Numbered from the stretch's first letter, positions 1 to 6,216 are shown. The stretch: 7,832 nucleotides of DNA from VGDP01 sp040905845 (GCA_040905845.1 JBBDQV010000080.1:1-7832); one strand, 5' to 3'. The notes: generated from the letters alone by a model not told the origin. Numbers and translations: made by a program.

Positions 1-25
1 TTCGGCCGCGCCAACCCTTAAGCAA

Positions 26-68
26 CCCTCTCCCGCCCTTGGGGGGAGAGGGCAGGGTGAGGGCGGGC
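26..68. repeat. REP-like palindromic intergenic repeat
   Basis: A 9-bp arm at 26-34 (ccctctccc) is the reverse complement of 44-52 (gggagaggg). The 9-nt spacer at 35-43 is followed by agggtgaggg and a further G-rich tail. I recognise this 'ccctctccc...gggagagggcagggtgaggg' layout as a very common intergenic palindrome in high-GC proteobacteria; that is memory, not a search. It lies about 160 nt past the stop codon of the minus-strand kinase gene. Its stem could stop or protect that transcript, but only a short, interrupted T-rich stretch follows on the minus strand, so a classical intrinsic terminator is not clear. Confidence 0.6.
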
Positions 69-122
69 GGTTCCACTGCAACAAAGTCGGCTCTTGGCCC
101 GGCGGCCGCTCGGGCGCTTGCC

Positions 123-164
123 CCTGGATGGCGTCGTCGGGCTTCGCCCTCCTCGCCATGACGG
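123..164. repeat. Diverged copy of the 'gtcat-gcgagga' bacterial repeat family
   Basis: Read on the minus strand this stretch begins cgtcatggcgaggagggcg and ends cgccatccagg. It closely resembles the widespread bacterial intergenic repeat usually seen as 'cgtcattgcgaggag...cgaagcaatccagg'. Its centre holds a small hairpin, gggc-ttc-gccc, at 139-149. It lies 51 nt past the kinase stop codon and 55 nt from the other repeat, so the non-coding flank is mostly repeat-derived. Family membership is from recognition of the motif only. Whether it is mobile or acts on transcription cannot be seen. Confidence 0.5.
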
Positions 165-214
165 GTTCGTCGTCAGCAAGAGTCAACGTCAACAACCTTT
201 GGTTCATGTCCCGC

Positions 215-1111
215 TCACTCGAACCGCTCCTGATACGCCGCAAGCGCGCGCTCGAAGCGGTCGAGGTTCTTCGTGGTGTAGGCGACGTAATCGACCGGCA
301 GCGTCGAGTGGGTCTCGGAGACCATGCTCCACAGCGCCTCGCGCAGCAGCGAGGCGCACTTCATGGCGTGGTAGCGGCGACGGAGTCCCTCATCGGGCGG
401 GCGCTCGAAGTAGGCCTCGAGCAGCCAGTCCTCCGCCTCGGGCGCGAGCTCGTTGTTCGAGGCGAGGTTGGCCAGGTCGAACAAGGGCGCGTTGAAGCCT
501 GCGTATTCCCAGTCGATCAGCCATAGCCGCCGGCCGTCGTCGAGCAGGTTGCCGGGCAACAGGTCGTTGTGGCCGAGCACGAGCTCGATCGGCCCGATGA
601 CGCCTTCGAGCGCGTCGTTGACCGCCATCAGCCGGCCGAGATCGCCCGTCAGGCGATGCCGATCGTCCTCGAGCGTCGCCGCGTACGAGCGGTTGACTTG
701 GAACACCCAGAAGGTGAGGACGGGCCCGCGGATCGCCCGCGCGACGTCGCGATGGCAGCGCCGGATCAGCGGCACGATGCGCGCGAGATTTTCCGCCGTG
801 CGCACGTCCGCCTCCTCGAAGGCACGGCTCGCCACGTAGCGCATCACCAGGACGCCCGGCTCGGCGTGGACGATCTCGGGCGCCAGGCCGGCGGCGTGGG
901 CGGCGCGGGCGGCGGCGAGCTCGTTGAAGCGCAGGATGCCGTGAATGGGAATGTCGCCGCCGACGCGCACGACGTAGCGCTCGGACCCGTCGGTCACCAG
1001 CAGGTTGTGGTTCGTGATGCCGCCGCCGAGCGGCTCGGCGCTGACCGGCCCGCGCCAACAGGGGAGCGCGAGCGCGCGCACGAGCGCCGCCTCGGCCGCG
1101 CCCCCGGTCAT
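215..1111 (-). CDS. Choline/ethanolamine kinase-like phosphotransferase
   Basis: This 298-residue cytoplasmic protein belongs to the choline kinase/aminoglycoside phosphotransferase (APH-like) fold, which transfers the gamma-phosphate of ATP to a hydroxyl on a small molecule. The nucleotide-loop motif GGGITNHNLLV (residues 29-39) and YVVRVGG (46-52) match the choline-kinase/LicA branch better than antibiotic APH enzymes. The catalytic loop is HNDLLPGN (181-188), with D183 as likely catalytic base and N188 as metal ligand. IDWEY (199-203) supplies the second metal ligand, D200. The length is normal for a bacterial LicA/COG0510-type protein. The ATG start overlaps the permease stop (ATGA at 1111-1108), so translation is probably coupled; no strong Shine-Dalgarno is seen. 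As last gene of a quaternary-amine importer operon it probably phosphorylates the imported compound or a product of it. Choline is the simplest guess, but ethanolamine, another amino-alcohol, or a methylthioribose/thiamine-kinase-like role cannot be excluded. Confidence 0.85.
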   Translation of the reverse strand: MTGGAAEAALVRALALPCWRGPVSAEPLGGGITNHNLLVTDGSERYVVRVGGDIPIHGILRFNELAAARAAHAAGLAPEIVHAEPGVLVMRYVASRAFEEADVRTAENLARIVPLIRRCHRDVARAIRGPVLTFWVFQVNRSYAATLEDDRHRLTGDLGRLMAVNDALEGVIGPIELVLGHNDLLPGNLLDDGRRLWLIDWEYAGFNAPLFDLANLASNNELAPEAEDWLLEAYFERPPDEGLRRRYHAMKCASLLREALWSMVSETHSTLPVDYVAYTTKNLDRFERALAAYQERFE

Positions 1112-3111
1112 GCCGAAAGCCCGAGCTCGCGCTTGCGCCGGGACGCCCAGGCGCCGATCAACCGATCGACGACGATGGCGATGAAGGCCACGCAGACGCC
1201 CGAGACCAGCCCGCGCCCGGTATCGGCCTTGGCCAGCGCGATGTAGACCTCCTGGCCGAGGTCGCGGGTGCCGACCAGCGCCGTGATGACGACCATGCTG
1301 AGTGCCATCATGATCGTCTGGTTCAGCCCCAGCATGATCTCGGGGAAGGCGAGCGGCAGGCGCACCTTGCGCAGGACCTGGCCGCGGCTGCATCCGGCGG
1401 CGCGCGCCGCCTCGATCAGCGTCGGCGGCACGTTCCGGATGCCGAGCACGGTGTAGCGCACCGCCGGCGCGACCGCGTACGCCACAACGGCGATGATCGC
1501 CGAGAATTCGCCGACCCGGAACAGCATGACGACGGGGATCAGGTAGACGAACGAGGGCAGCGTCTGGAGCGTGTCGATGGCGACCTGGACGAGGCGATCG
1601 AGGCGCGGGTTGAGCGCGGCGAGGACGCCGACCGGGAAGCCGATCGCCGCGGCCAGGATCACCGACACGCCGACCAGGTAGACGGTGATCATCGCCTTCT
1701 CCCAGTTGCCGGTCACCGCGACGAAGGCGACGAGCGCCGCGGCGAGCACGGCGAGTCGCCAGCCGCCCAGGCGCAGGCCCGAGAGGGCGGCCGCGATGAC
1801 CACCACCGACCACGGGATGGCGCCGAGCGCGCGCTTGATCGGCACCAGGACGTTGACGATCAGCGCGGTCTTCGCGACCTCGAGCGTGTCGAAGAAGTTG
1901 ACGTTGATCCATGCGACGAGATCCGACCAGAACGGCCCGGTCGTGAGCGTCCAAGCTTCGGGGAAGGCGCCGAGCGCGCCGATCGATTCGGCGAGCGCGG
2001 TGGGCACCACGAGCACGGCGAGGGCGAGGGCGAACCATATCCAGCGCGCGAGGAACCCGCGCGATGCCCCGTGCGCCGGCTGGGAGCGCGTCGCGAGCGC
2101 CTGGCTCAACCGGTCGAGCGCGATGGCGAGCAGGGTGATCGAAAGCCCGGCCTCGAAACCCTTGCCGATGTCGAGCCGCCTGAGCGAGTCGAGCACATCG
2201 AAGCCCAGGCCGCCCGCCCCGATCATCGAGGCGATGATGACCATGTTGAGCGACAGCATGATGACCTGGTTGACCCCGACCATCAGGCTCGCGCGCGCCG
2301 AGGGCACCAGGATCTTCCAGGTGAGCTGGCGCCGCGAGCATCCGGCCATGCGGCCGAACTCGACGATCTCGTCGGCGACCTGGTCGAGCGCGAGCAGGGT
2401 CACGCGCACCATCGGCGGCATGGCGTAGATGATGGTCGCGATCATCGCCGCGACCGGGCCGAAGCCGAACAGGAACAGGACGGGCACCAGGTAGGCGAAC
2501 ACCGGCACCGTCTGCATCAGGTCGAGCACGGGCTCGAGCGCCCTGGCGAACCACGGAAACCGGTGGCCGAGGATGCCGAGCGCGAGGCCGCCGACGACGC
2601 CGAAGGCGACCGCGATGGCGATCGAGGCGAGCGTCACCATCGTGCTCTGCCACCAGCCGAAGACGGCGAAGTAGAGGAAGAACGCGCCGACCAGGAACGC
2701 CAGACGGAACCCGCCGGCGCGCCAGCCGGCCAGCGCGGCGACAGCGACGACGCCGAGCCACGAGAGCGGCGGGATGATGACCGGCGCCTTGGGGTCGGGC
2801 GAGAACGAGAAGCCCTCGACGAGCAGCCCGCGCGCCCCGACGAGCGGCCAGTCGAGCAGCCAAGCGACGCCACGCGTCGCCTCCTTGAACGTGAAGAGTC
2901 CCAGATCGAACGTGTTGACCAGCCATTTCATGCCGTCGCTGACCCAGAAGCGCAGCGGCACCTCCCACGCCTCGGGGTAGACGAGCAGCGGCGAGCCCTT
3001 CGCGGCGAAGACCATGATCATCAGCGCGGCCAGCAGGAGCGCGAGCCAAGCAGCGAGCCACACCGCCCGTTCGGCCGACGCCGGGGCGGCCGGCGCGGCG
3101 GCGAGGCTCAC
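1108..3111 (-). CDS. Double-domain glycine betaine/choline-type ABC transporter permease (duplicated ProW)
   Basis: This 667-residue inner-membrane protein carries two complete ProW-like permease halves in one chain; single ProW/OpuAB proteins are roughly 280-350 residues. Both halves contain the conserved cytoplasmic loop that contacts the ATPase: EFGRMAGCSRRQLTWKILVP (251-270) and EAARAAGCSRGQVLRKVRLP (567-586). Other matched segments are PEAW (46-49 and 384-387), VPVFAYLVPV (202-211) with LPSFVYLIPV (518-527), and GVNQVIMLSLNMVIIASMIG (279-298) with GLNQTIMMALSMVVITALVG (595-614). Each half has a leading hydrophobic helix (about 15-35 and 352-374), then a polar stretch, then five or so membrane helices. 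The GTG start at 3111 is supported by GAGGT at 3118-3122, six nt upstream, and overlaps the ATPase stop (GTGA). The fused chain presumably replaces the usual permease homodimer and pairs with two ATPase subunits. Family assignment is firm; the ligand (betaine, choline, proline betaine or similar) is inferred. Confidence 0.92.
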   Translation of the reverse strand: MSLAAAPAAPASAERAVWLAAWLALLLAALMIMVFAAKGSPLLVYPEAWEVPLRFWVSDGMKWLVNTFDLGLFTFKEATRGVAWLLDWPLVGARGLLVEGFSFSPDPKAPVIIPPLSWLGVVAVAALAGWRAGGFRLAFLVGAFFLYFAVFGWWQSTMVTLASIAIAVAFGVVGGLALGILGHRFPWFARALEPVLDLMQTVPVFAYLVPVLFLFGFGPVAAMIATIIYAMPPMVRVTLLALDQVADEIVEFGRMAGCSRRQLTWKILVPSARASLMVGVNQVIMLSLNMVIIASMIGAGGLGFDVLDSLRRLDIGKGFEAGLSITLLAIALDRLSQALATRSQPAHGASRGFLARWIWFALALAVLVVPTALAESIGALGAFPEAWTLTTGPFWSDLVAWINVNFFDTLEVAKTALIVNVLVPIKRALGAIPWSVVVIAAALSGLRLGGWRLAVLAAALVAFVAVTGNWEKAMITVYLVGVSVILAAAIGFPVGVLAALNPRLDRLVQVAIDTLQTLPSFVYLIPVVMLFRVGEFSAIIAVVAYAVAPAVRYTVLGIRNVPPTLIEAARAAGCSRGQVLRKVRLPLAFPEIMLGLNQTIMMALSMVVITALVGTRDLGQEVYIALAKADTGRGLVSGVCVAFIAIVVDRLIGAWASRRKRELGLSA

Positions 3112-4202
3112 CGCTTGACCTCGCGGCCGAGCAGCGTGCCGAGCACCGCGTCCTTGGTGACGAGCCCGATCGTCGCGCCCGCCTCATCGATGACGGCCGC
3201 GGCGGTGCCGCGCCGGACGATCATGTCCGCGACGTCCTGCACCTTGGCCGTGGCGAGGATCTTGGTCTCGGCGATCAGCGGGCCCACGACTGGCTGCATG
3301 ATGCTGCGCACCGAAAGCACCTTGGCGCGCGGCACGTCGCGGGTGAACTCGGCGACGTAGCCGTCCGCGGGCCGCGTCACCAGCTCCTCGGGCGTGCCGA
3401 TCTGGATGATCACGCCATCCTTCATGATGGCGATGCGGTCGGCGAGCCGGATCGCCTCGTCGAAGTCGTGGGTGATGAACACGATGGTCTTCTTGAGCAG
3501 GGTCTGCAGGCGCAGGAACTCGTCCTGCATCTCGCGCCGGATCAGCGGATCGAGCGCCGAGAACGGCTCGTCGAGGAACCAGATCTCGGGCTCGACGGCG
3601 AGCGAACGCGCGATGCCGACGCGCTGCTGCTGGCCGCCCGAGAGCTCGCGCGGGAAGTAGTTCTCGCGGCCGCCGAGCCCGACCAGATCGATGACGCGCC
3701 GGGCGCGGTCGCGCCGGTCGGCGCGGCGGACGCCTTGGACCTCGAGCGGAAACGCGACGTTGTCGAGCACGTTCAGGTGCGGCAGCAGGGCGAAGTGCTG
3801 GAACACCATGCCCATGCGGTGCCGGCGGATTTCGATGAGCTCCTTCTCCCTTGCGCGCAAGAGATCCTCGCCGTCGAACAGGATCTCGCCCGCGCTCGGC
3901 TCGATCAGCCGGGTCATGCAGCGTACGAGCGTCGACTTGCCCGAGCCGCTGAGCCCCATGATGATGAAGATCTCGCCCTTGCGGACCTCGAGCGTCGCGT
4001 CGCGCACGGCGGTGACGAAGCCCTGGGCGGCGAGCTCGGCCGGGGACGGCGTCGGGTTGCTGGCGCGCAGCACGCGGTGCGCGTTCGGCCCGAACAGCTT
4101 CCAGACGTTCTTGAGCACGAGCTTGGCGGGGCGATCCGGCCCTGCCCCGGACTCGGCGCCGGCGCCCGCCCGTGCCCGCCTCGCCGCCTCGCTCGCCATC
4201 AT
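3108..4202 (-). CDS. proV: ProV-like quaternary amine ABC transporter ATPase
   Basis: This 364-residue ATPase energises import by the adjacent permease. Visible motifs are Walker A GLSGSGKST (83-91), Q-loop Q135 in VFQHFALLPH, signature LSGGQQQR (187-194), Walker B WFLDEP (208-213) with catalytic E212, D-loop SALD, and H-loop H245 in ITHDFDEA. The long insert before Walker A (about 38-63, GPNAHRVLR...AAQGF) is typical of ProV/OpuAA proteins. Residues about 293-364 look like a CBS-type region, with a clear single unit at about 315-360 (VADMIVRRGTAAAVIDEAG...GLVTKD). This is shorter than E. coli ProV (400 residues, two CBS domains), so osmosensing through paired CBS domains may be reduced or different. 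The N-terminal 25 residues are Ala/Arg/Gly-rich. Two adjacent ATGs (4202 and 4199) are possible starts; the minus-strand GAGGG ahead fits either. It overlaps the permease gene by 4 nt. Gene symbol is by family resemblance. Confidence 0.93.
   Translation of the reverse strand: MMASEAARRARAGAGAESGAGPDRPAKLVLKNVWKLFGPNAHRVLRASNPTPSPAELAAQGFVTAVRDATLEVRKGEIFIIMGLSGSGKSTLVRCMTRLIEPSAGEILFDGEDLLRAREKELIEIRRHRMGMVFQHFALLPHLNVLDNVAFPLEVQGVRRADRRDRARRVIDLVGLGGRENYFPRELSGGQQQRVGIARSLAVEPEIWFLDEPFSALDPLIRREMQDEFLRLQTLLKKTIVFITHDFDEAIRLADRIAIMKDGVIIQIGTPEELVTRPADGYVAEFTRDVPRAKVLSVRSIMQPVVGPLIAETKILATAKVQDVADMIVRRGTAAAVIDEAGATIGLVTKDAVLGTLLGREVKR
3118..3122 (-). promoter_or_regulatory. Ribosome binding site of the permease gene
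   Basis: GAGGT on the minus strand lies six nt before the GTG at 3111, inside the last codons of the ATPase gene. It fixes the GTG as the permease start and gives a GTGA stop/start overlap with the ATPase gene. Confidence 0.6.
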
Positions 4203-4225
4203 TCCCCACCCTCGAGGCGCCGCGA

Positions 4226-4256
4226 CGGCGGCCGGGCCCGATCGGCCCGGCCGCCG
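4226..4256 (-). repeat. 13-bp perfect hairpin between binding-protein and ATPase genes
   Basis: The arm cggcggccgggcc at 4226-4238 is exactly complementary to 4244-4256, with a 5-nt loop at 4239-4243, all G/C in the stem. It lies within the 70-nt gap after the binding-protein stop codon. No T-run follows on the minus strand, so it does not look like a full intrinsic terminator. A stem here commonly protects the upstream message from 3' exonucleases or causes partial termination, giving more binding protein than membrane subunits. That role is inferred. Confidence 0.65.
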
Positions 4257-4272
4257 CGCGTTTCAAGCGAGT

Positions 4273-5226
4273 CTACTGCGTCCAGGCGCGCCAGACACTT
4301 TCGTTGTTCGTGATCCAGTCCTCGACCACGTCCTCGAGCGTCTCGCCGCCGAGGTCGATGCGGGTGATCAAGGCGCCCATGACGTCGTTGTCGATCCGGA
4401 AGTTGCGAACGGCCTTGTAGGCGCCGGGCCACTTGTCCTCGCCGCCCTTCCAGCCGACCTTCTTGATCCAGCCGAACGGCTTGCCGCAGTCGTACGCGAG
4501 GTCGGGGTTCGAGCCCCACGCCGGGTCGGTGTAGCAAGCATCCTCGTAGGTCGGGAACTCGATCCACTCGCCGTCGTACTTCGCCGGCGCCCAGTGCGGC
4601 GCGTAGATCCACAAGAGGATCGGTGCCTTGCGCTGGACCGCCGATTCGAGCTCGGCGAACAGCGCCGCGTCGGTGCCGGCGTGGACGACCTCGTAGTTGA
4701 GGCCAAGCGCCTCGACCCGCTCCTCGTCGTAGCCGCCCCAGGTCACGGAGCCGCCGAGGTAGCGCCCCTTGGGCGAGGTCTCGGCGGTCGCGAACACCTC
4801 GGCGCAGTCGTTGAGCGCCGTCCAGTCGGGCAGGCCCGGGCACTGCTCCTTGACGTAGGAGGGGTACCACCACTCCTCCTTCGCGAACATGCCCGTCTCG
4901 CCCAGATCGACCGTGTTGCCGGTGGCGAGCGAGGCCTCGAGCGCGTCCTTGCCCGTGGTCTCCCACATCTCCATCGCGACGTGCAGGTCGCCAGCCTCGA
5001 GCCCGGCGAACTGCGCGATGTAGTCGGCCTGGACGTACTCGATGTTGTAGCCCATCTCCTGGAGCACGCGCCCCATGATGTGGGTGGTGATGTAATGCCC
5101 GGTCCAGTCGTGGATGGTGAGCTTGATCGGATCGGTCGATTCGACCTCGGCCCGGGCGGGGCCGGCGAGCCCGACCGCCGCCGCGATGGCACCCGCGACG
5201 AGGATCGCCGCGTACCTGTTCGACAT
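4273..5226 (-). CDS. proX: Glycine betaine/choline-type ABC transporter substrate-binding protein (ProX/OpuAC family)
   Basis: This 317-residue protein captures the ligand in the periplasm and delivers it to the permease. Residues 1-26 form a Sec signal peptide: short basic start (MSNR), hydrophobic core (AAILVAGAIAAAVGLAG), and an ARA cleavage site before EVES. The rest fits one OpuAC-type binding domain, including TIHDWTGHYITTHIMGRVLQEMGY (37-60), ADYIAQFAGLEAGDLHVAMEMWETT (67-91) and the aromatic-rich stretch LLWIYAPHWAPAKYD (204-218). Many Trp/Tyr residues (W41, W88, W119, W120, W163, W206, W212) are available for the aromatic cage that holds quaternary ammonium groups; I cannot say which form it. 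Four cysteines in the mature chain (C129, C141, C231, C247) could form two disulfides. The ATG at 5226 is preferred because GAGGGAGG ends six nt before it and the signal peptide starts there. An upstream in-frame ATG at 5289 would add 21 residues unlike a signal peptide. First gene of the operon. Ligand is not determined. Confidence 0.92.
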   Translation of the reverse strand: MSNRYAAILVAGAIAAAVGLAGPARAEVESTDPIKLTIHDWTGHYITTHIMGRVLQEMGYNIEYVQADYIAQFAGLEAGDLHVAMEMWETTGKDALEASLATGNTVDLGETGMFAKEEWWYPSYVKEQCPGLPDWTALNDCAEVFATAETSPKGRYLGGSVTWGGYDEERVEALGLNYEVVHAGTDAALFAELESAVQRKAPILLWIYAPHWAPAKYDGEWIEFPTYEDACYTDPAWGSNPDLAYDCGKPFGWIKKVGWKGGEDKWPGAYKAVRNFRIDNDVMGALITRIDLGGETLEDVVEDWITNNESVWRAWTQ

Positions 5227-5232
5227 GATGCG

Positions 5233-5240
5233 CCTCCCTC
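5233..5240 (-). promoter_or_regulatory. Strong ribosome binding site of the binding-protein gene
   Basis: The minus strand reads GAGGGAGG followed by six nt and the ATG at 5226. It is the best Shine-Dalgarno in the operon, consistent with high expression of a periplasmic binding protein, and it decides the start codon. Confidence 0.75.
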
Positions 5241-5246
5241 GATGGC

Positions 5247-5261
5247 CCACGCGCTGCGTGG
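5247..5261. repeat. Short perfect palindrome ahead of the binding-protein gene
   Basis: CCACGC and GCGTGG flank a 3-nt centre (gct). It lies 21 nt upstream of the ATG and just beyond the ribosome binding site on the minus strand. It could be an operator or a small hairpin in the leader RNA; nothing in the sequence decides between these. Confidence 0.4.
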
Positions 5262-5275
5262 CGCTGAGCCGTTCC

Positions 5276-5305
5276 ATGAAAGCGCACAAAGCCGCGATGC
5301 ATCAA
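5276..5305 (-). promoter_or_regulatory. Candidate sigma-70 promoter of the transporter operon
   Basis: On the minus strand TTGATG (5305-5300) and TTTCAT (5281-5276) are separated by 18 nt, each matching four of six consensus positions. The start of transcription would fall near 5268-5270, leaving a leader of about 40 nt that includes the 5247-5261 palindrome. The -35 box overlaps the atcaagc arm, so a protein bound there would block it. Weak match, low confidence. Confidence 0.3.
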
Positions 5306-5345
5306 GCGGGAAAACAAGCAACTCCACAGGACTCCACGGCTTGAT
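5301..5345. repeat. Clustered direct and inverted repeats, candidate operator array
   Basis: The arm atcaagc (5301-5307) is mirrored exactly by gcttgat (5339-5345), with a related aacaagc at 5313-5319. Between them sit two adjacent copies of actccac at 5321-5327 and 5331-5337, in phase at exactly 10 nt, about one helical turn. Such spacing suits a multimeric regulator contacting one DNA face. DeoR-family repressors often use several spaced sites, so the neighbouring regulator is the first candidate. Confidence 0.45.
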
Positions 5346-5408
5346 TGGCAGACGGCGGCGCATGACCTACCATCGACACGACGAGGCGGCCCGACCCGGA
5401 GCCAGGCG

Positions 5409-6179
5409 ATGCGTCAATCCGTGCGCCAATCGGCCATCCTCGAGGCGGTGACGCGGTTCGGCACGTGCAGCGTCAGCAAGCTCGCCGCCGACCTCGACGT
5501 GTCGGACGAGACGATCCGGCGCGACATCAAGTCGCTGGCCGAGGGCGGCCGAGTCGTCAAGGTCCACGGCGGCGTGTCGCTGCCCGACCTGTTGCGGGAA
5601 TCGGCGTTAGAGCAGCGGCTGCGCGAGAACGCCGATGCCAAGAAGGCGATCGCCCGGCTGGCCGCGCGCGAGGTCGGCAACGGCAGCTCGGTGATGCTCG
5701 ACACCGGCTCGACCACCGCCTTCGTCGCCTACGCGCTGCGCGAGCAGCGCGACCTCACGGTGGTGACCAACTCGATCGACATCGCCCGCGCGCTCGCCAC
5801 GCGCAACGGCAACCGGGTCTACATGGCCGGCGGCGAGCTCAGGGCCGACGACGGCGCCGCGCTGGGGCCGTCGGCGGCCGCGTTCATCGAGCAGTTCAGG
5901 GTGCGCACCGCGATCCTTTCGATCGGCGCGATCGACGAGCACGACGGCCTGATGAACTACGACCTGGCCGAAGCCGCGTTCAGCCGGGTCGTGGCGGGGC
6001 GCGCCGACCGCACGATCGTGGTCGCCGACCACAGCAAGTTCGGCCGCCGCGCCTCGGTCAAGGTCCTGCCCTGGGACGCGATCAACGTCCTGATCACGGA
6101 CACCCCGTTGCGCGAGCCGTTCGCTAGCCAGCTCGCCGAGGCCAACGTCGAGGTCTTGATCGCCGACGACGAGGACTGA
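5409..6179 (+). CDS. DeoR/GlpR-family transcriptional regulator
   Basis: This 256-residue protein has the usual DeoR-family length and layout. The N-terminal helix-turn-helix spans about residues 6-56, with SVSKLAADLDVSDETIRRDI (21-40) as its core and KVHGGVSLP closing the domain. The C-terminal sensor domain (about 75-235), related to phosphosugar isomerases, carries the typical DTGSTT loop (98-103), VVTNSIDIA (118-126), YMAGGELR (138-145), SIGAID (171-176) and VVADHSKFG (204-212). Members are usually repressors released by a phosphorylated sugar or related metabolite; the effector here is unknown. The ATG at 5409 has GGAG at 5398-5401, seven nt upstream. It is divergent from the betaine-type transporter operon and 65 nt ahead of LivG, so it could control either. 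A kinase gene at the far end of the left operon makes a phosphorylated effector conceivable, but this is speculation. Confidence 0.92.
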   Translation: MRQSVRQSAILEAVTRFGTCSVSKLAADLDVSDETIRRDIKSLAEGGRVVKVHGGVSLPDLLRESALEQRLRENADAKKAIARLAAREVGNGSSVMLDTGSTTAFVAYALREQRDLTVVTNSIDIARALATRNGNRVYMAGGELRADDGAALGPSAAAFIEQFRVRTAILSIGAIDEHDGLMNYDLAEAAFSRVVAGRADRTIVVADHSKFGRRASVKVLPWDAINVLITDTPLREPFASQLAEANVEVLIADDED

Positions 6180-6187
6180 GCGAGCGC

Positions 6188-6216
6188 TTTCGGCGCGCGG
6201 AGTCCGCCCCTATAGT
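6188..6216 (+). promoter_or_regulatory. Candidate promoter ahead of the LivG-type gene
   Basis: TATAGT at 6211-6216 matches five of six positions of a -10 box. The best-placed -35 at 17-nt spacing is only TTTCGG (6188-6193), a poor match. A transcript starting near 6223 would have a short leader with the ribosome site at 6232-6240. The flanking arms gagcgc (6182-6187) and gcgctc (6221-6226) are complementary and enclose the element, possibly a regulator site. Read-through from the DeoR-type gene is also possible. Confidence 0.3.

Larger units (their letters stand above)
1..214. other. Non-coding flank downstream of the kinase gene
   Basis: No convincing gene is present here. The reading frames that cross the region on the plus strand continue deep into the opposite-strand kinase gene and encode Arg/Pro/Ala-rich sequence typical of antisense shadows in GC-rich DNA. 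The stretch contains the two palindromic repeats described separately and a small tandem gtcaac repeat near 183-194. It is the 3' end of the minus-strand operon. Confidence 0.6.
5227..5408. promoter_or_regulatory. Divergent control region between the transport operon and the DeoR-type regulator
   Basis: This 182-nt stretch separates the minus-strand transporter operon from the plus-strand regulator, so it should hold promoters for both. It is less GC-rich around 5280-5320 than its surroundings. It contains the following structures. An inverted repeat atcaagc (5301-5307)/gcttgat (5339-5345) has a related direct copy, aacaagc, at 5313-5319. A tandem 10-nt repeat, actccacagg/actccacggc, lies at 5321-5340. 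A short palindrome ccacgc-gct-gcgtgg lies at 5247-5261, in the probable leader of the binding-protein message. A weak minus-strand promoter can be drawn. I see no convincing sigma-70 promoter for the regulator. The repeats are candidate operator sites, possibly for the adjacent DeoR-type protein (inference). Confidence 0.6.

Noticed and set aside
215..3187. A 990-codon open frame on the minus strand covering kinase and permease
   Set aside because: Only its last 298 codons (from 1111) encode a recognisable protein. The upstream part is the out-of-frame shadow of the permease gene, Arg/Ala-rich with no membrane segments. The kinase start is fixed by the ATGA overlap.
2071..3360. A 429-codon plus-strand frame rich in Asp, Glu, Arg and His
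   Set aside because: It is the complement of the permease coding sequence. The charged composition is what antisense of hydrophobic GC-rich codons yields.
5227..5289. Upstream ATG (5289) for the binding protein
   Set aside because: It would add 21 charged residues in front of a canonical signal peptide. The strong GAGGGAGG site points to the ATG at 5226.
3691..5451. A 586-codon open frame on the plus strand
   Set aside because: It is antisense to the ATPase and binding-protein genes, whose motifs are complete on the minus strand, and its predicted product resembles no family. Long antisense frames are expected at this GC content.
5607..6032. Minus-strand frame within the DeoR-type gene
   Set aside because: It has no ribosome site or recognisable motif and is opposite a well-supported regulator gene.
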